Source of the DNA: JAUWNP01 sp034430655
GTDB taxonomy: Bacteria > Chloroflexota > Anaerolineae > B4-G1
Direction of reading: 5' to 3'
NCBI GenBank assembly: GCA_034430655.1
Contig: DAOUEC010000206.1
Span: 1-40,027, forward strand
DNA length: 40,027 nucleotides
Within the stretch, counting starts at the first letter, position 1, and the number at the start of each line of letters is the position of its first letter. The notes under the pieces were generated by a model. That model was not told where the DNA came from, did no database searches, and saw only the letters and a program-made list of their open reading frames with translations. Shown piece after piece: positions 33,601 to 39,554 of the stretch. Both the position numbers and the translations under genes were made by a program.

Positions 33601-33870
33601 CGGCTGGGGCTGTTGGGATTGTTGGCAGGAGTGGCGGTGCAGGTGGCGTTTTTTAAATCAGCGAATCAGCGAATCAGCGAATCAACGAATCAGCGAATCG
33701 GGAAGTGGGCAAATCGTAAAGCGTCAGGCGCAAAGGTAGGGGCTTCGAGCATTTCCATTGGCCTCATCGGCAGCATGGCCGCGCTGCTGGCCCACGGCCT
33801 GGTGGATAACACGCTGTTCTTCCCCGACCTGGCGCTGGTTTTCTTCTTGACGTTGGCGCTGGCTCAATGA
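30649..33870 (+). CDS. Fusion protein: glycosidase-like domain plus O-antigen ligase/polymerase domain
   Basis: 1073 aa from TTG 30649. A membrane anchor (14-30) precedes a clan-A-like barrel (about 50-380) with E172 in YYQVWDEPNLAAHWG, the acid/base site. At the second site the motif is IWASHWGWN, with His293 where TEFGW-type motifs hold the nucleophile Glu, so the barrel may be catalytically dead. A carbohydrate-binding-like sandwich (395-520) follows, then membrane helices and a Wzy/WaaL domain with SFSRGALL and the periplasmic loop IREHPWFGVGPGNF and EHPHNVYLDHWTRLG. It may recognise and join surface glycans. Six or more repeats are inserted in frame. The start codon has only a weak ribosome site. 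Confidence 0.85.
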   Translation: MKRPLNQLRPAIQLALLVAVALAAQAVFVAHQTRTRGLPDGFPAPVAGADVPVLGVNVALEQYDDGRGAVTAPLEAALTRIAEGGFIWVRQPFYWSQIEPTVGARSPRPYFDWTVPDRILAALARHPGLRLVAVLDDSPPVPPADPDRFAAFAGAFAARYGAQVDYYQVWDEPNLAAHWGGGPVSPPAYADLLARTVRAIRAADPDARILLAGLAPTIETGPQNLSDMRYLEQLYQAGAAPYFDVVVGKPYGFDTGPDDRRADEMVLNFSRLLLLREVMVAHGDAGKAIWASHWGWNALPPGWTGAPSLWGQTDEATQAARTIAALERARAEWPWAGALILEHFQPAVAPDAPRWGFALVGPDGTPRPVYDAVVAWAAALPDAAPVGGYPALNRWATYEGDWRVGPLGADVGRSTALTTGSGGDRAAFRFDGPSVALTVRRGPYRAFLYITVDGAPANRLPRDKAGRAYVVLYDTAPAVATVPLATGLPPGPHTVQVVAEGGQGQWALVDWRVGAKPVRDGFGWKMAGLAAAGLVLAALLIHDARRVEWGALGRAFLGWPEWAQVALVAALTGLLWATASASWGRSLSATPYSLLPTPCFILSLLVLPVLAALFALRPDLGLALVAFTAPFYLHPGGMLYRALSLPEVLVVLCGIANCKLQIANCRLRIANCGSLIARKRVAFTPLNWAVVLLVVAAVMTGLAAADRWAALFELRAVFLLPALYYGLLRLAHLDGRARWRILDGWVLGAVGVALIGLAQYALGRNVALAEGGLPRLQSVYYSPNNVGLYLGRVWPLLVGVVLWGEMNLSPNPSPHPFFQGGGRESLSPPSLVGKGAGGLGRRRALYGLALVPVTLALALSFSRGALLLGMPAALLVMGWRAGVGARRPRPYRWAALALVVIGVLALLPLLRVPRFASLFDLQQGSTFFRLGLWRSSLALIREHPWFGVGPGNFQAAYRTRYVLPSAWEEFNLEHPHNVYLDHWTRLGLLGLLAGVAVQVAFFKSANQRISESTNQRIGKWANRKASGAKVGASSISIGLIGSMAALLAHGLVDNTLFFPDLALVFFLTLALAQ
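30845..30871. repeat. 27-bp palindrome, copy 1
   Basis: GTAGGGGCGCGGT, T, ACCGCGCCCCTGG. In frame (9 codons); encodes GRGAVTAPL. Last two arm bases differ from copies 2 and 3. Confidence 0.8.
30952..30978. repeat. 27-bp palindrome, copy 2
   Basis: Perfect 13-nt arms GTAGGGGCGCGGT / ACCGCGCCCCTAC around C. Encodes VGARSPRPY, read in a different frame of the palindrome from copy 1. Confidence 0.85.
31062..31078. repeat. Half of a C-run/G-run element
   Basis: CCCCCCTGTCCCCCCTG matches the C-rich half of the elements at 2463 and 35021 but lacks the G-run. Encodes PPVPPA. Confidence 0.4.
32414..32444. repeat. Heptamer array (CCCTACT) in the fusion gene
   Basis: Four CTACTCC units of 7 nt. Encodes TPYSLLPTP. 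Confidence 0.75.
32611..32680. repeat. Heptamer array (ATTGCAA/ATTGCGA) in the fusion gene
   Basis: Ten units of exactly 7 nt. Three units are 21 nt, so the protein shows a 7-residue repeat: IANCKLQ, IANCRLR, IANCGSL. Confidence 0.9.
33069..33167. repeat. Double C-run/G-run element in the fusion gene
   Basis: Two adjacent elements. The second (33128-33167) matches 34056-34095 at 39 of 40 bases. In frame; encodes a Ser/Pro/Gly-rich stretch ending SPPSLVGKGAGGLG. Confidence 0.85.
33295..33321. repeat. 27-bp palindrome, copy 3
   Basis: Arms as in copies 1 and 2 with centre CGAC-type change. Encodes VGARRPRPY. In frame. Confidence 0.85.
33655..33710. repeat. Octamer array (AATCAGCG) in the fusion gene
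   Basis: Six imperfect units of 8 nt. Encodes SANQRISESTNQRIG on the loop before the last membrane helix. Confidence 0.85.
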
Positions 33871-34090
33871 GCGCACGCGGTCTTGTTGCTGGATGCTCGG
33901 TGCTGGAGAGGAGCAAAGGGTATGGGGGAGTGAGGGAGCGGGAAAGTGGGAGGTGATGAGGCGGTCAGGGCGATCTCGCTCCAGCAATTCCCGTTTTGGA
34001 TGGCTAACATACCTTCCCGGAAGCTATAACGATCCCCGAAGCGAAGGGCCTCTTACTCCCCCTTCCCTCGCAGGGAAGGGGGCCGGGGGG
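33871..34090. other. Gene-free gap
   Basis: The 220 nt between the fusion gene and the convergent ABC gene hold a purine-rich stretch and, at the right, the palindrome at 34056-34095. No reading frame or promoter is convincing. Confidence 0.5.
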
Positions 34091-34095
34091 TTAGG
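34056..34095. repeat. C-run/G-run palindrome at the 3' end of the ABC exporter
   Basis: CTCCCCCTTCCCTCGCAGGG followed by AAGGGGGCCGGGGGGTTAGG. The TTA inside it (34091-34093) is the stop codon of the ABC gene on the minus strand. Confidence 0.85.
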
Positions 34096-35965
34096 TTCCC
34101 TCTCGCCGCCGGAACTGGCTGGTGTACAGTTCGTAGTACATGCCCCGCGCGGCCAGCAGTTCCTCGTGGGTGCCCCGCTCAATGATGCGCCCATCGTTGA
34201 TGGTCAGCACCTGGTCGGCGTTGCGTATTGTGCTCAGCCGGTGCGCGATGACGAAGGAGGTGCGCCCCTTGAGCAGTTCGTCCAGGGCGTGCTGGATCAG
34301 TAGTTCGGTGCGCGTGTCCACGCTGGAGGTGGCCTCGTCGAGGATCAGGACGCGCGGGTCGGCCAGCACCGCGCGGGCGATGGCGATCAGTTGCCGCTGG
34401 CCCTGGCTCAGGTTGCGCCCCCGCTCGCCCAGTTGAGTCTGGTAGCCCTCCGGCAATCGCGTGATGAACTGGTCGGCGTTGGCCAGCCGGGCCGCCGCGA
34501 TCACCTCTTCATCGTCCGCATCCAGACGCCCGTAGCGGATGTTATCTATCACCGTGCCGGAGAAGAGGAACGTGTCCTGCAGGACGATTCCCATCTGCTG
34601 CCGCAGGCTCTCCGGGGTCACCTGGCGCACGTCGTAACCGTCAATGCGCACCGCGCCCTGGTCCACGTCGTAGAAGCGGGCCAGTAGGTTGACGACGGTC
34701 GTCTTCCCCGCGCCCGTCGGCCCGACCAGCGCTACAGTCTGCCCCGGCAGCGCCTCCAGGTTGATGTCCTGCAGAACTTGCTCGTCACCCTTGTAGGCAA
34801 AGTGGACGTGGTCGAACACCACGTGCCCCTCGATGGGAGGCAGTTCAATAGCGTCTGGTGCGCTGACGATCTCCGGCTCCGTATCAAGCAGGTCGAATAT
34901 GCGCTCGGCGCCGGCCAGCGCCTCCTGAAGCCGGGCGTAGAGGTTCGCCAGTTGGCGGATGGGGTCGTAGAAGTGGCGTACGTAGGCCAAGAAGGAGACG
35001 ATGACGCCCACGCTCACCAGCCCCCCCCCAGTGGGGGGGGCAGGGGGGGTCAGCACCAGGTAGCCGCCGTAGCCGATCACGATGGCCAGGGCCACGGTCG
35101 AGAGAACATTCAGCGCCGGCGAGAAGGCGGAGGCGAGGGTCTGGGCAGTCACGACGGCGTCGCGGTTGGCCACGTTGACGCGTTGGAACTCGGCCATGGT
35201 CTCCTCCTCGCGGGAGAAGGCCTGCACCTCGCGCACGTTGGCGATGTTCTCCTCCAGTTCGGCGCTGACGTCGCCCAGCGTCTCGCGGCTGCGGCGGAAA
35301 GCGGTCCGCGCCCGGTGAGAGAAGAGCACCGTCGTGATCACGATCACCGGCAGGATGGTGAAGGATACCAGTGCCAGCCGCCAATTGAGCGCCACCATGG
35401 CGATGGAGATGCCGATGACCTGCATGGTGATGCCCAGTGCGCGCACCAAGCCGATGCTGAAGACCTGGTTAATGACCTGGGTGTCGTTGACCAGGCGGGA
35501 CATCAGGTCGCCGGCCTCGTGCCGGTCGAAGAACTTGAGCGAGAGGGTCTGGATGCGCTCGAAGATCTGCGTGCGCATGGTCAGCAATACCCGTTGACCT
35601 ATCACATTCATCAGGTAGAGTTGGCCCCCCTGGGCCACCTGGGCCAGCAGGTACGATGCCAGCAGGAGGATCATCGTGATCGTCAGGCCGGTGCTACGGT
35701 CCGCGCCTACTGGCAGGAGCCGGTCCAGCCAGGTTGGGCGAGGGGTCGCCGCAGGAAACTGGAGGAACTGGTCCACCGCTACGCCCGTCAGGTATGGCCC
35801 GGCCACCTGCAGCAGTGTGCCGACGAGTGCCAACCCTAACAAGGCAATCAACCCCACCCGGTAGAGGTGAAAGTAGTGCAGCAGGCGTCGGGTCGTCTTG
35901 CCCATCTCCACGGGCTTGGCGGTCCCCTGGGCCAGGCCGCGCATATGTCTACCGCCGAACATCAT
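34091..35965 (-). CDS. ABC exporter half-transporter, consensus-site subunit
   Basis: 624 aa: six membrane helices (about 30-340) fused to an ATPase domain. Walker A GPTGAGKTT, signature LSQGQRQ (deviates from LSGGQ) and Walker B with a normal catalytic Glu, VLILDEATSSVD. Overlaps the upstream ABC gene by 4 nt. In the pair, this subunit's Walker B joins the partner's intact LSGGQ to form the active site, while its altered signature joins the partner's degenerate Walker B. A palindrome insert adds TPPAPPTGGG between helices 4 and 6. Substrate unknown, likely a drug or lipid. Confidence 0.92.
   Translation of the reverse strand: MMFGGRHMRGLAQGTAKPVEMGKTTRRLLHYFHLYRVGLIALLGLALVGTLLQVAGPYLTGVAVDQFLQFPAATPRPTWLDRLLPVGADRSTGLTITMILLLASYLLAQVAQGGQLYLMNVIGQRVLLTMRTQIFERIQTLSLKFFDRHEAGDLMSRLVNDTQVINQVFSIGLVRALGITMQVIGISIAMVALNWRLALVSFTILPVIVITTVLFSHRARTAFRRSRETLGDVSAELEENIANVREVQAFSREEETMAEFQRVNVANRDAVVTAQTLASAFSPALNVLSTVALAIVIGYGGYLVLTPPAPPTGGGLVSVGVIVSFLAYVRHFYDPIRQLANLYARLQEALAGAERIFDLLDTEPEIVSAPDAIELPPIEGHVVFDHVHFAYKGDEQVLQDINLEALPGQTVALVGPTGAGKTTVVNLLARFYDVDQGAVRIDGYDVRQVTPESLRQQMGIVLQDTFLFSGTVIDNIRYGRLDADDEEVIAAARLANADQFITRLPEGYQTQLGERGRNLSQGQRQLIAIARAVLADPRVLILDEATSSVDTRTELLIQHALDELLKGRTSFVIAHRLSTIRNADQVLTINDGRIIERGTHEELLAARGMYYELYTSQFRRREGT
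35021..35050. repeat. C-run/G-run palindrome inside the ABC exporter
   Basis: C9, AGT, G8, CA, G7, T. In frame on the minus strand; encodes TPPAPPTGGG near an extracytoplasmic loop. Confidence 0.7.
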
Positions 35966-37755
35966 GGCGTCATCTCCGTGTCAGTGATGCACCACGCATC
36001 ACGCACCACGTTTCCCGCAGTCTCCTCCAGGCCGCCTCCCAACTGCGAGTAGTAAATCTCCGCATAGATGGGGCTTTCGCGCAACAGTTTCTCGTGCTGC
36101 CCGCGGGCGACGATGCGTCCCCGCTCCAGCACCAGGATCTGATTGGCGTTGAGCACGGTGGCGATGCGCTGGGCGATGACGAACGAGGTGCGTCCCTGCA
36201 TCAGCCGCTCTAACGCTTGCTGGATGCGGTACTCCGTCTCGTAGTCCACGCTGGAGGTTGCGTCGTCCAGGATGAGGATGCGCGGGTCGAGCAGCAGCGC
36301 GCGGGCGATGGCGATGCGCTGCTTCTGCCCGCCGGAGAGGGTTGTGCCGCGCCCGCCGACCCGGGTCTCGTAGCCGTCGGGGAACGACACGATGAAGTCG
36401 TGGGCCTCGGCCGCCCTGGCTGCCTCGACAATTTCCTCCATCGGGGCGTCGGGCTGGCCAAAGGCGATGTTCTCGCGAATGGTCCCGCTGAAAAGGGTCG
36501 TCTCCTGCAGGACGATGCCGATTTGCTCGCGCAGGGAGTTCAGCGTCACGTCGCGTACGTCTTGCCCATCCACTGTGATTCGCCCCTCGGTCACGTCGTA
36601 GAAGCGGGGGATGAGGTTGATGATCGTGGACTTGCCGGAGCCGGTCGCGCCCAGCAGCGCGATGGTCTGCCCCGGCTCGGCCACGAAGTCCACGTCGTGC
36701 AACACCCACCTGCCGCTGTGGAAGTAGCGGAAGGAGACGTGCTCAAAGGCTACACACCCTTCGATGGGGGGCAACTCGACGGCATCGGGCCGCTCCACGA
36801 CCTCCGACTGCGCGTCGAGGATCTCGAAGACGCGCTCGGCCGAGGCGCCGGCCTGGGCGATCATAGCGATAATCATGCCCAGCATCAACATTGGGAAGAA
36901 AGCCATCATGATGTAGTTGGCGAAGGCGACCACCTCGCCTGTCGTCAGCCGCCCGCCGATGGCCTGGTAGCCGCCCAGCCAGTAGACGGCCACCAGCCCC
37001 AGGTTGGCCATGAGGAATATCATTGGCATCGCCGTGGCTACCAGCCGTCCCACTCGCAGGTTGACGGTGTACAGGTCACGGTTAGCGTTGCCGTACCGCT
37101 CCGCCTCATACGGTTCGCGCACGAAGGCTTTGACCACGCGCACGCCGCCCAGGTTCTCCTGCAAGATTGTGTTGAGGTCGGCCAGCCGTTGCTGTACTTC
37201 CCTAAAGAGGGGGCGCGCTTTGGCCGCGAAGAAACCGAACAGGGCGAAGGTCAGCGGGGCGATGACGAGGATGATGAGCGCCAGTCGCCAATCGGTAAGG
37301 AAGAGCAATGCCAGCGCGCCAGCGATCATCAGTAACGCGCTGACGAACTGGACGGCTCCCATCCCCACGAAGGTGTGCACCATCTCCACGTCGGAGGTGG
37401 CGCGGGTGAGCAGTTGGCCGGTCTGTGCCTTGTCGTGGTAACTGAAGGAGAGCGACTGTATCTTGCTGTAGAGGGCATTGCGCATGTCGTAAGCGACGCC
37501 CTGGGCACTCCGGGCCGCCAGTGTGCCCTGCAAGAACTCGAACAGTGCGCGCAGCAGGGCGCAGCCCACCATCGCCAGCGCCAGCCAGAACACCAGGTTG
37601 ACATTGCGTTGGGCGATGCCCTGGTCAATGATCGCCTGAGTCAGGCGCGGGACGACCAGCCCCGAGACGGTGACGATAACCATCGCCGCGAGCGTCCCGA
37701 CGGCCCAATGCCAGTATGGCTTGAGAAACTGTAACGCACGGAGCAGTGATTTCAC
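35962..37755 (-). CDS. ABC exporter half-transporter, degenerate-site subunit
   Basis: 597 aa from GTG 37755, which overlaps the TetR stop (GTGA); a GTG 15 nt earlier is possible. Six membrane helices, Walker A GATGSGKST, canonical signature LSGGQKQR, and Walker B ILILDDATSSVD, in which Asp replaces the catalytic Glu. This pattern, together with the altered signature in the partner, is the mark of heterodimeric exporters with one dead site (TM287/288, BmrCD type). The last residues (VVRDAWCITD) are encoded by a heptamer array at 35986-36010. Confidence 0.92.
   Translation of the reverse strand: MKSLLRALQFLKPYWHWAVGTLAAMVIVTVSGLVVPRLTQAIIDQGIAQRNVNLVFWLALAMVGCALLRALFEFLQGTLAARSAQGVAYDMRNALYSKIQSLSFSYHDKAQTGQLLTRATSDVEMVHTFVGMGAVQFVSALLMIAGALALLFLTDWRLALIILVIAPLTFALFGFFAAKARPLFREVQQRLADLNTILQENLGGVRVVKAFVREPYEAERYGNANRDLYTVNLRVGRLVATAMPMIFLMANLGLVAVYWLGGYQAIGGRLTTGEVVAFANYIMMAFFPMLMLGMIIAMIAQAGASAERVFEILDAQSEVVERPDAVELPPIEGCVAFEHVSFRYFHSGRWVLHDVDFVAEPGQTIALLGATGSGKSTIINLIPRFYDVTEGRITVDGQDVRDVTLNSLREQIGIVLQETTLFSGTIRENIAFGQPDAPMEEIVEAARAAEAHDFIVSFPDGYETRVGGRGTTLSGGQKQRIAIARALLLDPRILILDDATSSVDYETEYRIQQALERLMQGRTSFVIAQRIATVLNANQILVLERGRIVARGQHEKLLRESPIYAEIYYSQLGGGLEETAGNVVRDAWCITDTEMTP
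35986..36010. repeat. Heptamer array (GCACCAC/GCATCAC) at the end of the ABC gene
   Basis: Three 7-nt units inside the last codons of the upstream ABC gene. Confidence 0.65.
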
Positions 37756-38363
37756 GTAGCAGGTCTCCACTGCGGATCTGCCACGCCCTCCAGCAGCAGG
37801 TCCACCACAGCATCAAGGAGTTCTGGGAGGGGGGCGGGGCGGTGGCCGCAGTGCCACATTATCATCTGTTGGAAGAACAGGGCGCGGAGCACGCCCCCCA
37901 CGTAGACGGGGTCCAGGTCGGCGCGGATCTCGCCAGCGGCCTGGGCCTGGCGCACCTGCTCGGATAGCAGGTTCATGAGCGCGTGCACAGGGCGGATACC
38001 CCGATAGTGCATCCCGGCTGCGAAGAGTCGCCATGTCAGGACAGGATCAGATAGCGGGTCCTCGGCTACCAGGCGCAGCGCCAGTTTGATGCGCGCGACG
38101 GGACTGGGGAGCGCGCCGTGCTCGGGCAGCAGCACCTCCTCCAATTGCTGCAGCCGCCACCCGGCCAGGGCGGGCAGAATCGCATCCTTAGTCTCGAAAT
38201 AGTTGAAGAAGGTGCCCTTGGCGACGTCAGCCCCTTCGGTGATTTCCCCGACGGTGGTAGCGTCGTACCCGCGCTCGCGGAACAGCCGCAGCGCGACCTC
38301 CATCAGCCGCTGGCGGGTCTCCTGTTTCTTGCGTTCGCGTCGTGAGAGAATTCTGTTCACCAT
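37752..38363 (-). CDS. TetR-family regulator of the ABC exporter
   Basis: 203 aa. N-terminal HTH: RQRLMEVALRLFRERGYDAT, TVGEITEGADVAKGTFFNYF, typical of TetR repressors; the C-terminal ligand domain is variable. First gene of a three-gene operon, overlapping the ABC gene by 4 nt, so it most likely represses the exporter until a substrate binds. Its promoter carries a palindromic operator. Confidence 0.95.
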   Translation of the reverse strand: MVNRILSRRERKKQETRQRLMEVALRLFRERGYDATTVGEITEGADVAKGTFFNYFETKDAILPALAGWRLQQLEEVLLPEHGALPSPVARIKLALRLVAEDPLSDPVLTWRLFAAGMHYRGIRPVHALMNLLSEQVRQAQAAGEIRADLDPVYVGGVLRALFFQQMIMWHCGHRPAPLPELLDAVVDLLLEGVADPQWRPAT

Positions 38364-38382
38364 TTATGACCACAGAGTAAAA

Positions 38383-38425
38383 ATGACCCTGGTCATATTA
38401 TACACGATGTGGGGAAGATTGTCAA
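38383..38425 (-). promoter_or_regulatory. Promoter and TetR operator of the exporter operon
   Basis: Minus strand TTGACA (38425-38420), 17-nt spacer, TATAAT (38402-38397): a consensus promoter. Directly downstream is ATGACC-CT-GGTCAT (38383-38396), with a further TATGACC half-site at 38365-38371. The -35 overlaps the last codons of queG. Confidence 0.8.
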
Positions 38426-39465
38426 TTTGACGGCGGTGCAAGCCGTTCCAATGCCCAGGCGGCGTGCTCCGCCACCAGCGGTTCGGGGTCGGGGAGGGCG
38501 CGCTCCAGCGCGGGAATGGCGACCGGATCGCCCAGGTTGCCCAGCACAGCGGCTGCATTGCGCGCCAGTCCACCACGCCTGGCCCGCCAGAGGGGAGTAT
38601 TGCGGAAGCGGGCGCGGAAACCATCGTCGTCGAGCGCCAGCAATGCGATCAGGTCAGGGGCGACCTGACCGGGACGGGGCGCGAAGGCGGGTTCGCGGGT
38701 GGGGCGGGCGAAGCGGAGGTTCCAGGGACAGACCTGCTGGCACACGTCGCAGCCGAAGACCCAATCGCCCAGCGACGGGCGGAGTTCTGCCGGGATGGAG
38801 ACCCGGTGCTCGATGGTCAGGTAGGAGATGCAGCGCCGGGCGTCGAGGGTGTAGGGGGCGACCAGCGCGCCGGTAGGGCAGGCGTCCAGACAGGCGGTGC
38901 AGGTGCCGCAGCGGTCGGCGGCGAAAGGTGGATCAGGCTTCAGTTCGAGGTCGAGGAGGAGTTCGCCCAGGAAAAGATACGAGCCCAGGTGTGGGTGGAT
39001 CAGACAGGTGTTCTTCCCAATCCAGCCCAACCCGGCCCGCTGGGCCAGTTCTCGCTCCAGGAGTGGCCCGGTATCCACGTAGACCCGGTGGGCCACTGGC
39101 TGTCCCACCTGTTCCGCAATCCAGGCGGCGAGTTGATGCAGTCTTTCCGTTAGCACGGCGTGGTAGTCGGCCCCCCAGGCGTAGCAGGCCACGCGGCCTC
39201 GCAGTCCCTTGGTTGGCGGGGACTTGCCGGTATAGTAGTTCATCCCCACGGCAACGATGGAGTGGGTCTCCGGCATCAAGCGGCGAGGGTTGGCCCGCTT
39301 CTCGACGCCGTCGGGCCGGGCCAGATAGGCCATCTTGCCGTGGTAGCCCCGCGCCAGATAATCGGTGTAGAAAGCGAAGTGGGTGCTGGGAGCAGGGTGG
39401 GTCACTCCCACCAGGTCGAAGCCCATTCGCCGTGCCTGTTCCTTGATCTGCTTGGTCAATCCCAT
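38422..39465 (-). CDS. queG: Epoxyqueuosine reductase QueG
   Basis: 347 aa, last step of queuosine synthesis on tRNA; uses cobalamin and two [4Fe-4S] clusters. Catalytic D131 in VYVDTGPLLERELA; cluster cysteines C186, C189, C192, C196 (CGTCTACLDACPTGA) and C239, C242, C246 (CDVCQQVCPWN). C-terminal HEAT-like repeats (about 295-345) as in the family. ATG 39465 lies about 10 nt after the -10 box, so the message is nearly leaderless. Confidence 0.96.
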   Translation of the reverse strand: MGLTKQIKEQARRMGFDLVGVTHPAPSTHFAFYTDYLARGYHGKMAYLARPDGVEKRANPRRLMPETHSIVAVGMNYYTGKSPPTKGLRGRVACYAWGADYHAVLTERLHQLAAWIAEQVGQPVAHRVYVDTGPLLERELAQRAGLGWIGKNTCLIHPHLGSYLFLGELLLDLELKPDPPFAADRCGTCTACLDACPTGALVAPYTLDARRCISYLTIEHRVSIPAELRPSLGDWVFGCDVCQQVCPWNLRFARPTREPAFAPRPGQVAPDLIALLALDDDGFRARFRNTPLWRARRGGLARNAAAVLGNLGDPVAIPALERALPDPEPLVAEHAAWALERLAPPSN

Positions 39466-39474
39466 CGCTGGGCC

Positions 39475-39503
39475 AGTATAGCGCAGCCCTGAGACCCTGT
39501 CAA
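39475..39503 (-). promoter_or_regulatory. Promoter of queG
   Basis: Minus strand TTGACA (39503-39498), 17-nt spacer, TATACT (39480-39475). No room for a Shine-Dalgarno sequence before the ATG. Confidence 0.75.
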
Positions 39504-39506
39504 TAG

Positions 39507-39535
39507 TTGCGCTCGTGCCCTTCTTGTTCTATACT
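39507..39535 (+). promoter_or_regulatory. Promoter of the TPR gene
   Basis: TTGCGC (39507-39512), 17-nt spacer, TATACT (39530-39535), then GGAGGTGG and ATG 39555. Lies back to back with the queG promoter, 3 nt between the -35 boxes. Confidence 0.65.
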
Positions 39536-39554
39536 TGGGGCAGGAGGTGGTGCT

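Noticed and set aside
36217..37335. 372-codon plus-strand frame opposite the ABC gene
   Set aside because: His/Asp/Val-rich shadow; the minus strand has full ABC motifs.
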